Source: Bifidobacterium castoris (GTDB taxonomy: Bacteria > Actinomycetota > Actinomycetes > Actinomycetales > Bifidobacteriaceae). From it: 64,000 nucleotides of DNA. Shown here piece after piece: positions 17,246-26,000 of this stretch. Under the pieces are notes generated by a model. That model saw only the letters and a program-made list of their open reading frames with translations. It made no database searches and was not told where the DNA came from. The position numbers and the translations under genes are program-made. Position 1 is the stretch's first letter, and the number at the start of each line of letters is the position of its first letter. The stretch is taken from positions 186,001-250,000 of the forward strand of contig NZ_QXGI01000002.1 of NCBI RefSeq assembly GCF_003952025.1, in the 5' to 3' direction.

Positions 17246-17341
17246 GGCGTCCTCCTCCTTGATACGTATGCTGCCATGATTATAGAAGGCGGCCGGATGG
17301 CGTGCGTCGGCACGACGTGAATGCTCACCGATTCTGCGTAA

Positions 17342-18094
17342 TCAACGACCGCCGGTTTGCGCGGAATGCAGCGCCTTGTCGGCTTCGTCGACGATGCGCA
17401 GCGTGTTGAGGGTACGCGGATAGCCGATATACGGCAGGCACTGGAGCGTGACCTTGCGCAGGAAACCGGCGTCGTTGCCCAAGGCGATGTTCGCCTTCGC
17501 ATGCGCGGTGAGCTGCGGTTCGACGCCGCCTTGGGCGGACAGATAGCAGAACGTGATCATCTCACGCTGCAGGTCCGTCAGGCCGGTGCGTGTGTAGTAG
17601 TCGCCGAAGCAGTTGTCGGCGAGCCAGTAGTTGATCTTGCCGCGTTCGTAGCTCTTGTCCATGCCTTCGCCGAACAGCTCCACCTGCTTCGCGTTGCCGG
17701 CTTCGAGGCGGTCGTCCATCGTCGTCGTGGTCTGGTCGGGCAACGGCAGCCTCACGCCACGCGCTTCAAGCACATCGTTCGTGACGTCGAGGAACGGGCG
17801 CACGCGTCCCAGGCCGAGATAGTCGACGGCCTGATAGACGACTTCCTTCACCTCGATCGGCGAAAGGCCGGCGTCGAGTGCGCGCGTCAGCTGGATGCGG
17901 AACTCGTCGACGCCCTGGCATCCGAGCAATGTCGCGAGGATCGCGAGGTAGCGCGTTTCGGGATCGAGCCTCGTGTCCGGATCCTGCGCCACCTCCTCGT
18001 CGGCGAAGTGCAGCAGACGGTCAACGAAATGAGGGTCGGTGCGGATGAGCTCGTCGTTTGGATCGCGGTCGTGATCGATCTGGGTATGCGTCAT
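17342..18094 (-). CDS. Carboxymuconolactone decarboxylase (CMD/AhpD-like) family protein
   Basis: The 250-residue protein contains two CMD units. The first, with LDPETRYLAILATLLGCQG, has a single cysteine; the second, with LTDLQREMITFCYLSAQGG, also has one. AhpD enzymes use CxxC, which is absent in both, so peroxidase-reductase activity is doubtful and the protein is better called CMD-like. It precedes a cupin and a hydrolase gene on the same strand, in a neighbourhood of small redox proteins controlled by a LysR regulator. CMD-cupin pairs are common in bacteria and often co-regulated. Confidence 0.85.
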   Translation of the reverse strand: MTHTQIDHDRDPNDELIRTDPHFVDRLLHFADEEVAQDPDTRLDPETRYLAILATLLGCQGVDEFRIQLTRALDAGLSPIEVKEVVYQAVDYLGLGRVRPFLDVTNDVLEARGVRLPLPDQTTTTMDDRLEAGNAKQVELFGEGMDKSYERGKINYWLADNCFGDYYTRTGLTDLQREMITFCYLSAQGGVEPQLTAHAKANIALGNDAGFLRKVTLQCLPYIGYPRTLNTLRIVDEADKALHSAQTGGR

Positions 18095-18245
18095 GATGAC
18101 CTGGTTTCGTGGGGGATCGGATGAAACATGCGGATGGGATCAAAGGGGAAAGGCGGCTCGCGTCGAAGGTCGCGACCCGCCGGATGGGGGAGCGGGGGCA
18201 CGTCTGCGCAAAGGCGGCGTGCCCGGCGCGTGGTATGGCCATCGC

Positions 18246-18689
18246 TCAGGCGAGCTTGCCGTACTCGGCCTCGTCCACCGGCTCGAGCCACTCGTTGCTC
18301 TTGCCTTCGCCCGGCACGTCGATGGCGATGTGCGAGAACCAGCTGCCCGGAGCTGCGCCGTGCCAGTGCTTCGTGTTCGCCGGGATGTGCACGACGGTGC
18401 CCGGCGTCATCGCGATCGGCTCCTGGCCGTCGATCTGCGCGTAGCCGTGGCCGCCGACGCAGATGAGCATCTGACCGCCGCCCTTCGTGGCGTGGTGGAT
18501 GTGCCAATGGTTGATGCAGCCGGGCTCGAAGGTGACGTTGGCCATGCTGACCTGCTCGCCGGAGATCGGCGCGAGCCAGCTCTTGCCGGTGAAGTACTGC
18601 GCGTAGGCGTCGTTCGGTGCGCCCACCGGGAACATCAGCGACTGCGCGTATGCGGTCGGAACGCCGACCGGAATCGGATAGTTGTTCAT
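18246..18689 (-). CDS. Cupin-domain protein
   Basis: The 147-residue single-domain cupin shows both metal-binding motifs: NHWHIHHATKGGGQMLICVGG (G-x5-HxH-x-type) and PANTKHWHGAAPGSWFSHI. It starts at MNNYPIPVG behind GGAGG, so the longer open frame is not used. The neighbour downstream encodes a CMD-like protein, the usual partner of this cupin type. The function is unknown; a role in detoxifying quinone or aldehyde compounds is inferred from context. The element GCAAATAGTG lies 103 bases upstream of its start, as it does 105 bases upstream of the next gene over. Confidence 0.85.
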   Translation of the reverse strand: MNNYPIPVGVPTAYAQSLMFPVGAPNDAYAQYFTGKSWLAPISGEQVSMANVTFEPGCINHWHIHHATKGGGQMLICVGGHGYAQIDGQEPIAMTPGTVVHIPANTKHWHGAAPGSWFSHIAIDVPGEGKSNEWLEPVDEAEYGKLA

Positions 18690-18791
18690 GATGAAGCCTC
18701 CATCTGCCGTCATTGCGCGTGGGCGGGCCCTCTTCACCTCGTAGTGCCCATGCGCTGCCGGTTCATAGTATGGGGCCGATCGTGATATGCG

Positions 18792-18801
18792 GCAAATAGT
18801 G
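18792..18801. promoter_or_regulatory. Shared upstream element, copy 1 (cupin)
   Basis: GCAAATAGTG lies inside ATGCG(N14)CGCAT and 103 bases upstream of the cupin start. An identical 10-mer in the same orientation lies 105 bases upstream of the hydrolase start. Both are candidates for binding by the LysR protein encoded at 20045. Confidence 0.45.
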
Positions 18802-18846
18802 AAATCGCATGTCATGCATAATCGTTCTGCATGCATTCGGTTGCGT

Positions 18847-18887
18847 ATATGTTCGGCTGTGCATGCATGATGCGCGGCCGAACATAT
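18847..18887. terminator. Hairpin after the hydrolase gene
   Basis: ATATGTTCGGC (18847-18857) and GCCGAACATAT (18877-18887) are perfectly complementary. The hairpin lies just beyond the minus-strand hydrolase stop at 18893. Confidence 0.65.
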
Positions 18888-18892
18888 GGGGC

Positions 18893-19879
18893 CTAGAGGT
18901 TGCGGCCGAAGAACCGCTCAATCGCGTCGAACGGAATCGCGTTGAGATTGTCGTACAGATCGGTGTGGTTGGCGCCCGGGATGATCATCAGTTCCTTGTT
19001 CGCCGGGTTCACACCGTGCTCGAGCGCCTCATATGCGGCCTTCGAGAAATACAGCGAATGCGCCTTCTCGCCGTGGATGAGCAGCACAGGGTTCTCGATC
19101 TCGTCGATGTAGCTCAGCAACGGCATGTTCATGAACGACAGCGCGGAGGTCATGTTCCAGCCGTCGTTCGAGTTCACCGAGCGCGCATGGTAGCCGCGCG
19201 GCGTCCTGTAGTAGGCGTGGTAGTCCTTGACGAACTGCGGGGCGTCGTCCGGCAGCGGGTCGACGACGCCGCCGGCGCGCGCGTAGTCGCCGTTCGCGTA
19301 GTCCTCGGTGCGCTGTTTGCCCAGCTGTGCGCGCGTCTCGTTGCGTTTGGCGGGCGAATCGTCGGCGTCGAAATAGCCGTTCGCGGTGACGCGGCTCATG
19401 TCGTACATCGTCGAGGCGACGGTCGCCTTGATGCGCGGGTCGTTCGCGGCCGCGTTGAGCGCCATGCCGCCGAAGCCGCAGATGCCGACGACGCCGATGC
19501 CGTCGGGGTCGACGTCGCGGCAGTTCGCGAGGTAATCGACGGCAGCCGAGAAATCCTCGGTGTTGATGTCCGGGGAGGCGACGGCGCGCGGCGAACCGCC
19601 CGACTCGCCGGTGAACGACGGGTCGAACGCGATCGTGAGGAATCCGCGTTCGGCGAGCGTCTGCGCGTACAGGCCGCTCGCCTGCTCCTTGACGGCGCCG
19701 AAGGGGCCGGAGACGGCGATCGCCTTGAATCTGCCGTTCGCCGGCGCGTGCTTCGGTGTGTAGACGTCGGCGGCCAGTTCGATGCCGTAGCGGTTGTGGA
19801 ATGTGATTTTGCTGTGTTCGACCTTGTCGCTGTGCGGGAACACCTTGTCCCAGGCCGGAGTCAGCTCAAGTGCCGTCAT
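18893..19879 (-). CDS. Alpha/beta-hydrolase, YcjY/dienelactone-hydrolase-like
   Basis: The 328-residue protein begins after an AAGGAG site. The nucleophile elbow reads GVVGICGFGGMALNAAA, so the nucleophile position holds cysteine, as in dienelactone hydrolases, rather than serine. NPVLLIHGEKAHSLYFSK carries the late acid region and MIIPGANHTDLYD the catalytic histidine. Members of this group are often found with LysR regulators and quinone or aldehyde detoxification genes. It is divergent from the LysR gene at 20045, which probably controls it. Confidence 0.85.
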   Translation of the reverse strand: MTALELTPAWDKVFPHSDKVEHSKITFHNRYGIELAADVYTPKHAPANGRFKAIAVSGPFGAVKEQASGLYAQTLAERGFLTIAFDPSFTGESGGSPRAVASPDINTEDFSAAVDYLANCRDVDPDGIGVVGICGFGGMALNAAANDPRIKATVASTMYDMSRVTANGYFDADDSPAKRNETRAQLGKQRTEDYANGDYARAGGVVDPLPDDAPQFVKDYHAYYRTPRGYHARSVNSNDGWNMTSALSFMNMPLLSYIDEIENPVLLIHGEKAHSLYFSKAAYEALEHGVNPANKELMIIPGANHTDLYDNLNAIPFDAIERFFGRNL

Positions 19880-19983
19880 CGGTGATCTCCTTCGTAAGGC
19901 CGCGCGTCATGTGCGATGATGCGCGGCGGATGCATTGCGTTGATGTCTTGTGATCGTCAGTATCGTCCCCGCAGCGCTATAAC

Positions 19984-19993
19984 GCAAATAGTG
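19984..19993. promoter_or_regulatory. Shared upstream element, copy 2 (hydrolase)
   Basis: The second copy of GCAAATAGTG lies 105 bases upstream of the hydrolase start and close to the LysR box at 20007. Confidence 0.45.
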
Positions 19994-20006
19994 GATTAGT
20001 ATAATC

Positions 20007-20027
20007 ATTATTCATTAGAAGAATAAT
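20007..20027. promoter_or_regulatory. LysR-box-like inverted repeat
   Basis: ATTATTC-ATTAGAA-GAATAAT is a perfect inverted repeat with the T-N11-A architecture bound by LysR regulators. It ends 17 bases before the LysR start codon, in the divergent region shared with the hydrolase. Confidence 0.6.
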
Positions 20028-20044
20028 GTTGCGAAAGGAAGCCG

Positions 20045-20962
20045 ATGGAGATCCGGGCGTTGCGCGCGTTCCTCGAAGTTTCGCGTGAAGAGAACATGAC
20101 CCGTGCCGCAGCCAATCTGCACATGTCGCAGCCGTCGTTGTCGAAGCTCATCCGATCGCTTGAGCATGAGCTCGGCATGAAGCTGTTCGTACGCCGCAGC
20201 TTCGGGCTGACGCTGACGAAGGAAGGGCAGGTGCTGCGTGAGCGCGCACGCGACCTCGTCGGCATGGCGGACCGCATCGAGGACGAATTCGCGTCACTCG
20301 GCGGCATCACCGGCGGCACGTTGTATTTCGGTCTCGCGGAGTCGTATCAGATCCGCTACCTCGCGCAGCAGATCAGACGGCTGCGTGAGCGATGCGTCGA
20401 TTTGCGCTACCACGTCGAGAGCGGCGTCTCCGCGCAGGTGCTCGAGCATCTCGACCAGGGCACGCTCGATTTCGCGGTGCTCGCGCAGGACCCCGATCTC
20501 ACGAAATACGAGGCGCTGACGTTCCCCGACGTCGATCGGTGGGGCGTCATCGTGCCCGCCGGCCATCGATTGGCGTCTCGCAGCACCATCGGCATCGACG
20601 ATCTCGTCGGCGAACCGCTGTTCTGCTCGCAGCAGGGCTGGAAATACGAGATCGCGCGTTGGGCCGGGTCGCGCATGCCCGATCTGCGGCTTGAGGCGAC
20701 CTTCGGCCTCGCCTACAATGCCGCCGTCTTCGCGCGCGAAGGGCTCGGCGTGCTGCTGAGCTTCGACCGCATCGTCGACACCAGCGCGGACTCGGGGCTT
20801 GTATTCCGTCCGCTGCGGCCGGAACTCGACACGAAACTGCATCTGGTGTGGCGGCGCAACCGCCCGCTCAGCCCGATCGCCGAACGGTTCGTGCGCCAGC
20901 TGCGCGAGGCGTCGCCCGCGCAGCCGAACGACGCGCCTGCGGATCAGCCGCGCGCGTTGTAG
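20045..20962 (+). CDS. LysR-family transcriptional regulator
   Basis: The 305-residue protein has the winged HTH at residues 1-60 (ALRAFLEVSREENMTRAAAN, then SQPSLSKLIRSLEHELGMKL) and a LysR substrate-binding domain after residue 90. AAGGAAG precedes the ATG. Divergence from the hydrolase gene with an intervening inverted repeat is the classic LysR arrangement, so it likely activates the hydrolase and perhaps the cupin/CMD pair. Its 3' end overlaps the convergent DUF4234 gene by 19 bases. Confidence 0.92.
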   Translation: MEIRALRAFLEVSREENMTRAAANLHMSQPSLSKLIRSLEHELGMKLFVRRSFGLTLTKEGQVLRERARDLVGMADRIEDEFASLGGITGGTLYFGLAESYQIRYLAQQIRRLRERCVDLRYHVESGVSAQVLEHLDQGTLDFAVLAQDPDLTKYEALTFPDVDRWGVIVPAGHRLASRSTIGIDDLVGEPLFCSQQGWKYEIARWAGSRMPDLRLEATFGLAYNAAVFAREGLGVLLSFDRIVDTSADSGLVFRPLRPELDTKLHLVWRRNRPLSPIAERFVRQLREASPAQPNDAPADQPRAL

Positions 20963-21705
20963 TCCTCGCACATCATGTTCGTGGCTTTGAGCAGCTTGTA
21001 CAGGTAGATGAACGGCCCGACGATGATCAGCGCACCGAGGATGTTCCACAGCCAGAAATCGGCCATGCTCACTTCGCGCGGCATGCCGCGGCGCTGCAGT
21101 TCGTTGCCGATGCGGTCCGACAGGTTGCTGTACCAGACGAGCCAGGCGATGCCGAGCGACAGCCATCCGAACAGGAAGAACATGAGCAGGTAGTTCGTCG
21201 ATTTGCGGCCGTCATGCGGGGTGGCGACCATGTTCGTCGATTCGGTCACGTCGTACATGACGACGATGTCGTAGATGCCGAGCGTGATCAGGCCGAGCAG
21301 GATGTATTTGAGCAGGCCGCGGTTCGTCTTGAGCTTGTACGCGGGGGCCTGCTGCACGACGGTCACCGGGATCGGCTGCTGCGGCCCGTATCCGTTCGGC
21401 GTCGGCGCGCCGTCCGCCGGCGTCGACGGCGGGATGTTCGCGCCGCCGTAGGGAGGCGTCGTGCCCGCCGCGTCGGCCGGTGTCGACATGTACGCCGTGG
21501 CCGCCGGCTGCTCATACGGCTGTGCCGGCTGCTCAGGATAGGCCGGGTAGTCCGGATACGGCTGCTGCGGCTGCGCTTGTGGCGTCGCCGCCGATGTGCC
21601 CGGATAGGGCGCCTGCGACGATGCGGGTTGCGGCGCCGCGCCGGTCTCGTCCGGGCGCGGCGGCAATGCCGGCATCGGGATCTGCGGGTGCATGTTGTCG
21701 GTCAT
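20944..21705 (-). CDS. DUF4234 membrane protein with a Pro/Gln-rich N-terminus
   Basis: The 253-residue protein has a disordered first half of about 125 residues dominated by Pro, Gln, Ala and Tyr (YPDYPAYPEQPAQPYEQPA). A DUF4234-type segment follows: LKTNRGLLKYILLGLITLGI, YDIVVMYDVTESTN, then two further hydrophobic helices. Such proteins are inner-membrane proteins of unknown function, common in Bifidobacterium. GAGAGG precedes the start. Nothing in the neighbourhood specifies a role. Confidence 0.75.
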   Translation of the reverse strand: MTDNMHPQIPMPALPPRPDETGAAPQPASSQAPYPGTSAATPQAQPQQPYPDYPAYPEQPAQPYEQPAATAYMSTPADAAGTTPPYGGANIPPSTPADGAPTPNGYGPQQPIPVTVVQQAPAYKLKTNRGLLKYILLGLITLGIYDIVVMYDVTESTNMVATPHDGRKSTNYLLMFFLFGWLSLGIAWLVWYSNLSDRIGNELQRRGMPREVSMADFWLWNILGALIIVGPFIYLYKLLKATNMMCEDYNARG

Positions 21706-21813
21706 CGTGGTTCCTCTCCGTCATGCCGCCCATGCGGCGTTGCACGGGTCCTCTTCGAGTGTAGACGCACAAGCCGTCCTGATACAACCTCCGGCGGGGA
21801 ATAATGGTGGACG

Positions 21814-22206
21814 TCAGCCCAGATGCAGCAGGCACAGCATCGGCAGCGAGAAGCACACGCAGAAGCCGCACAGACCGGTCACGATCGTCACGACCGGGCG
21901 GATGAGCGACTTCCAGCCGCTCATCCGACCCTGCGGGCGGTGCCGCTTCTCGACGACCGCGGCGCCGATCCAGCAGCCGAGTCCGGCGATCGTACCCGCG
22001 ACGAGCAGCCACACGTTCGTCGTCGAACGGTCGAGCCACGCGCCGATCGCGTCGTTCGGCGCGCCGTCGAAGGACGACAGCAGTACCGGCGCGACGAGGA
22101 CGTATCCAAGGACGATGAGCGCGGCGACGACGGCGAGCGCCGCCCGCGGCCGTGTGGCGGCCGTCGTGTCGGTGCGCCCGCCGTCGTGTCGATCCCTGTT
22201 CGTCAT
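21814..22206 (-). CDS. Small membrane protein of unknown function
   Basis: The 130-residue protein has a polar, basic N-terminus and three hydrophobic segments: ALAVVAALIVLGYVLVAPVL, NVWLLVAGTIAGLGCWIGAA and VVTIVTGLCGFCVCFSLPML. No family is recognised. GGAG lies 11 bases before the ATG. It lies between the DUF4234 gene and the aldo/keto reductase gene on the same strand with gaps of about 80-110 bases, so operon membership is uncertain. Confidence 0.6.
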   Translation of the reverse strand: MTNRDRHDGGRTDTTAATRPRAALAVVAALIVLGYVLVAPVLLSSFDGAPNDAIGAWLDRSTTNVWLLVAGTIAGLGCWIGAAVVEKRHRPQGRMSGWKSLIRPVVTIVTGLCGFCVCFSLPMLCLLHLG

Positions 22207-22283
22207 CCGTCGTCTCCGTTCCCGTGCCGTGGTCGTTCGTCATGCGCGTTCCATCCTACGCGGCGCGGGGGCGGCGGTGGCGG

Positions 22284-23306
22284 TCATTTGCCCCAGCTCT
22301 TGGCGACGGCCGCGTTCTCCTTGGTGTTCTGCGCCATGACGCCGACGATCGGATGCGGACGGTATGGGCGCTCGAGCGCGGCGATGTCATCGTCGCTGAG
22401 CTCGAAATCGACGGCCGCGACGGCGCCGTCGAGATGATGCGGTTTCGTCGCGCCGATGATCGGCGCCGTCGCCTTGGTGAGCAGCCATGCGAGCGCGACC
22501 GTCGTCATCGTCACGCCGTGCTCGTCGGCGATGCGCATGACCTCGTCGATGATGTCGGCGTCCATCGCCGCCGCGGCGTTGTATTTGCCTTGGGCGAAGG
22601 CGTCCTCGCGCAGCCGTCGGCTCGTCTCGCCGGGTTGACGGCTCAGTCGTCCGCTCGCGAGCGCGCTGTACGGCGTCAGCGCGATGCCCTCCTCGCTTGC
22701 GCATGGCAGCATCTCCCGTTCGTCCTCGCGAAACAGCAGATTCATATGGTTCTGTACGGAGATGAACTGCGGCCAACCGTGTTCGCGCGCGATGGCGTTC
22801 GCCTTCTCCAGCTGCCATGCCGCGATGTTCGCCGCGCCGATGTACCGCGTCTTGCCGGAGGCCACGGCGTCGGCGAGGCCTTCCATGATCGCTTCGATCG
22901 GCGTGCGCCAGTCCCACATGTGGTAGATGTACAGGTCCACATGGTCCATGCCGAGGTGCCGCAGGCTTGCGTCGAGGTTGTCGCGCACGTGCTGTTGCCC
23001 GCTGACGCCGTGTGCGATCTCCTCGTCGGTGCGTGGCAGGAATTTCGTGGCGACGACGACGCTGTCGCGTGACGCCATCGATGCGAGCGCGCGTCCCAGA
23101 TACGCCTCGGAGGCGCCGTGCTGGTAGACGATCGCCGTGTCGAAGAAGTTGATGCCCGAGTCGAGCGCCTGCCGCACGATTGCGCGCGAGGCGTCCTCGT
23201 CGAGCGTCCAGCTGTGCTGCCCGTCGTTCGGATCGCCGAAGCTCATGCATCCGAGGCAGATGCGTGAGACTTCGAGGTCGCTCGGGCCGAGGGTGGTGTA
23301 TTGCAT
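22284..23306 (-). CDS. Aldo/keto reductase
   Basis: The 340-residue NADPH-dependent oxidoreductase has the family signature from its first residue: MQYTTLGPSDLEVSRICLGC, then GINFFDTAIVYQHGASEAYL with the catalytic Asp and Tyr, and VVVATKF with the catalytic Lys. The histidine lies in HVDLYIYHMWDW. The start at 23306 follows AAGGAG; the frame extends upstream into the flavodoxin gene but is not coding there. It lies 40 bases after the flavodoxin gene and is probably co-transcribed with it. The substrate is unknown. Confidence 0.92.
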   Translation of the reverse strand: MQYTTLGPSDLEVSRICLGCMSFGDPNDGQHSWTLDEDASRAIVRQALDSGINFFDTAIVYQHGASEAYLGRALASMASRDSVVVATKFLPRTDEEIAHGVSGQQHVRDNLDASLRHLGMDHVDLYIYHMWDWRTPIEAIMEGLADAVASGKTRYIGAANIAAWQLEKANAIAREHGWPQFISVQNHMNLLFREDEREMLPCASEEGIALTPYSALASGRLSRQPGETSRRLREDAFAQGKYNAAAAMDADIIDEVMRIADEHGVTMTTVALAWLLTKATAPIIGATKPHHLDGAVAAVDFELSDDDIAALERPYRPHPIVGVMAQNTKENAAVAKSWGK

Positions 23307-23346
23307 GGGGTGCTCCTTGCCGTTGGTCGTGGTGTTGCTGTGACGC

Positions 23347-23823
23347 TCACATGCCGAGCGAATCGGCCCAGCCGCGCAGTTCGCCCTCGCTCGCGTCGAC
23401 GTCGAAACGACGCCCGTCGATCCACTGCGCGTCGGGCGCCGAACCGTGCAGCTGCGTGCCGAGCGCGCCGCGTGTGCTCGACGACGACGTCGCGAAGGTC
23501 GTGAGCTTCTTGCCGGCGAGGTCATGCGCCTCGAGCCATGTGCGCACCTCGCGCGGCGCCGTGTCCCACCACAGCGGGTAGCCGAGGAAGATCTCGTCGT
23601 AGCCGTCGGTCGACGGATCCTCGGCGAGGGCCGGGCGCATCGAGCGGTCCTCATGCTGCTTCGAGCTGCGGCTGTCCGGGTTCGTCCAGTCCAGATCGGC
23701 GTCGGTGAACGGCGGGGCGGGGACGATCTGACGCAGATCCGCGCCGATCGCGTCGGCGAGATGCTCGGCGACGCGGCGCGTGTTGCCGGTTCCGGTGATG
23801 TAGACGACCAGTTTGTTCGTCAT
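23347..23823 (-). CDS. Flavodoxin
   Basis: The 158-residue protein carries the phosphate-binding loop TGTGNTRRVAEHLAD at its N-terminus and the flavin-stacking segment EIFLGYPLWWDTAPREVR. This matches the single-domain flavodoxins found next to aldo/keto reductases and LysR regulators. AAAGGAAA precedes the ATG. With the aldo/keto reductase and SDR genes on the same strand it forms a short redox operon. The electron donor could be the reductase at 1474, but that is conjecture. Confidence 0.88.
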   Translation of the reverse strand: MTNKLVVYITGTGNTRRVAEHLADAIGADLRQIVPAPPFTDADLDWTNPDSRSSKQHEDRSMRPALAEDPSTDGYDEIFLGYPLWWDTAPREVRTWLEAHDLAGKKLTTFATSSSSTRGALGTQLHGSAPDAQWIDGRRFDVDASEGELRGWADSLGM

Positions 23824-23883
23824 GTCGATTTCCTTTCGTGAATGCTGAGGATGCTGTGATCGCGATGATGGTCGCCCGTGCGC

Positions 23884-24708
23884 TCAGCATCGCGCGTGCG
23901 TCATCGTTGCGGTTGCGTGAGCCATCGTCTCGACGTAGGCGAGCTCCTCGCGCACGCGCTTCGGCTGCGCGTGCAGCGGGAAGTTGTCCGGATCGTCGTA
24001 GCCGTCGAACGGCGCATCGCGCGGATCGGCCTCGAGGGCCGCGAACATCGGGGCGATTTCGGCGTCGCTTTGCGGCTGGCCGAGTTCGTCGACGAGGTTG
24101 AAGGTCTTGCGGTCCGCCTCCTCGCAGCCGAGTGCGGCGACGAGCGTCTGCGCGATCTGCCGGCGCGCGACCGATCCGTCGGCCGGCCCCGTCGGGACAT
24201 GCCTCTGGTCCTGCCGGAAGCGCAGATGGTGCTCGTCGGCGCCTTCCATGTCGAACCAGCCGGGCCGCACGATCGTGTATTCGTTGCCGGAGGCGCGCAC
24301 GAGGCGCTCGCTGCGGCGCTTCCAGTCGTGCGCCTGCGTCGCCCGGTTGTACTCGGTGTCCATGTCCGCGGCGAGCCCGATCGCCGTCATCAGTGCGATG
24401 CGCGCCCTGCGGCCGTCGAGCGCGTCGAGCGCGTTCTTCACGGCGCCGTAGTCGACGTCCTCGTTCAGCGTGGGACCGCCGTTCGCGCCCATCGTGAACA
24501 CGATGCCGTCGATGCCGTCGAGCGCGCGGCGCATGTCGTCGACGTTCTTGAGATCGCCTTCGCAGATCTCGACGTTCGGCCCGAAGCATTCGCGCGACGC
24601 GTCGCGCACGAGCGCGCGCACCCGGTATCCCCGCGCGACGCCTTCGCGCACCGCGTAGCGTCCGACGCTGCCGCTCGCGCCGACGAACAACACATGGGTC
24701 GGCCTCAT
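23884..24708 (-). CDS. NAD(P)-binding SDR (NmrA/YwnB-like)
   Basis: The 274-residue protein has the extended-SDR nucleotide motif VLFVGASGSVGRYAVREGVA near residue 6 and the conserved downstream segments GDLKNVDDMRRAL and YTIVRPGWFDMEG. It belongs to the atypical SDRs related to NmrA and YwnB, which use NAD(P)H or act as redox sensors. Its stop lies 60 bases before the flavodoxin start on the same strand. The catalytic YxxxK of classical SDRs is not evident, so enzymatic activity is uncertain. Confidence 0.85.
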   Translation of the reverse strand: MRPTHVLFVGASGSVGRYAVREGVARGYRVRALVRDASRECFGPNVEICEGDLKNVDDMRRALDGIDGIVFTMGANGGPTLNEDVDYGAVKNALDALDGRRARIALMTAIGLAADMDTEYNRATQAHDWKRRSERLVRASGNEYTIVRPGWFDMEGADEHHLRFRQDQRHVPTGPADGSVARRQIAQTLVAALGCEEADRKTFNLVDELGQPQSDAEIAPMFAALEADPRDAPFDGYDDPDNFPLHAQPKRVREELAYVETMAHATATMTHARC

Positions 24709-24769
24709 ATGATCATCGATCCTTTCGTCCCCGACGCGGCTCGCATGGATGTCGCGTCCGTGTGCGCGC

Positions 24770-25846
24770 TCACGCCTCGGCGATGTCGATCATCGACTTG
24801 ATCGCGCGGCGTTCGTCCATCGCCTTGTACGCGTCCTGCACATGGTCGAGGTCGAAGCGTGCCGTGAAGACCTTGCCCGGGTCGATGCGGCCGTCGAGCA
24901 CGGCCTTGAGCAGCGTCGACCTGTCGTGCGCCGCGACCGACGCGATGCCGCCGGTGAGCGTGACGTTGCGCCAGAACAGCGCGTTGACGTCAATGTCGCT
25001 CGTATGCGGCACGCCGACGCGGCTCACATAGGCGCCCGGCCGTCCGCTGCGCACCGCCGATTCGATGCTCTGCTCGGAGCCGACGCATTCGAGGACTCGG
25101 TCGGCTCCGGCGCCGTCCGTCATCTCCATGATGCGCGCGACCGCTTCGTCGCCGCGTTCGGCCACGATGTCGGTCGCGCCGAACTCGCGGGCGAGCTTCG
25201 CGCGGTCCTCGTGGCGGCTCATCGCGATGATGCGGCCGGCGCCGAGCAGCTTCGCGCCGATGACCGCGCACAGGCCGACCGCGCCGTCGCCGTAGACGAC
25301 GACGGTGTCGCCGGGTTCGATGCGCGCGCTCCATGCGGCGTGGTAGCCGGTCGCCATCACGTCGGAGAGCGCCAGCAGCGACGCGATCCGCTCGTCGCTG
25401 TAGTCGGCCGGCGATCCGGGGATCTTGACGAGCGCCGTGTCCGCCCACGTCGCGCGCATGTATTCGGCCTGATAACCGGCGTTGCCGCCGGGCTCCTGAT
25501 TGAGGCAGTTGCCGTCGTAGCCCTTCTCGCACGGCACGCAGTGGCCGCAGGCGTGGGTGAAGGGGACGATGACGAAGTCGCCGGGCTTCATGTCGTGCAC
25601 GTCGGGGCCGACCTCGTCGATGACGCCGATCGCCTCATGGCCGACGAGCGAACCGTGCTCGCGTTCGTTGATGCCGCGGAACCACCACAGGTCGGATCCG
25701 CACACGCAGGCCTTGAGGACGCGCACGATCGCGTCGGTCGGCTTCTCGATTCCCGGGCGCGGCACCTCGCGCACCTCCATATGTTCGGGTTCCACGAACA
25801 CCGCGGCCTTCATCGTCGCGGTCGTGTCCTTGGTCGCATCGGTCAT
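24770..25846 (-). CDS. Zinc-dependent alcohol dehydrogenase (MDR family)
   Basis: The 358-residue protein has catalytic zinc ligands in KACVCGSDLWW and GSLVGHEAIGVIDEVG, and the four-cysteine structural zinc lobe CGHCVPCEKGYDGNC. The nucleotide-binding segment is VVYGDGAVGLCAVIGAKLLG. I chose the ATG at 25846, which follows GGAGGCACAT; the longer frame begins at 25903. It is divergent from a LysR gene. A CGAACCGGTTCG palindrome like the sucrose operators lies 40-51 bases before the start. Confidence 0.93.
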   Translation of the reverse strand: MTDATKDTTATMKAAVFVEPEHMEVREVPRPGIEKPTDAIVRVLKACVCGSDLWWFRGINEREHGSLVGHEAIGVIDEVGPDVHDMKPGDFVIVPFTHACGHCVPCEKGYDGNCLNQEPGGNAGYQAEYMRATWADTALVKIPGSPADYSDERIASLLALSDVMATGYHAAWSARIEPGDTVVVYGDGAVGLCAVIGAKLLGAGRIIAMSRHEDRAKLAREFGATDIVAERGDEAVARIMEMTDGAGADRVLECVGSEQSIESAVRSGRPGAYVSRVGVPHTSDIDVNALFWRNVTLTGGIASVAAHDRSTLLKAVLDGRIDPGKVFTARFDLDHVQDAYKAMDERRAIKSMIDIAEA

Positions 25847-25883
25847 ATGTGCCTCCATCGTCGTCTGGTCGGTCCGGTCTGCG

Positions 25884-25898
25884 ATATCGAACCGGTTC
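25884..25898. promoter_or_regulatory. LacI-type operator-like palindrome before the dehydrogenase gene
   Basis: TATCGAACCGGTTCG contains the perfect palindrome CGAACCGGTTCG (25887-25898), the same core as both operators upstream of the sucrose phosphorylase gene (40431-40444 and 40503-40516). It lies 38 bases upstream of the dehydrogenase start codon. Confidence 0.55.
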
Positions 25899-26000
25899 GT
25901 CATAGGCTACGGTAGAGGGATGTTGAATCTATTACAAATACAGAACTCAGATATAATCATATGCAGGAAAAGAATGTAAGAAGTAATCGGAGGAACGATC

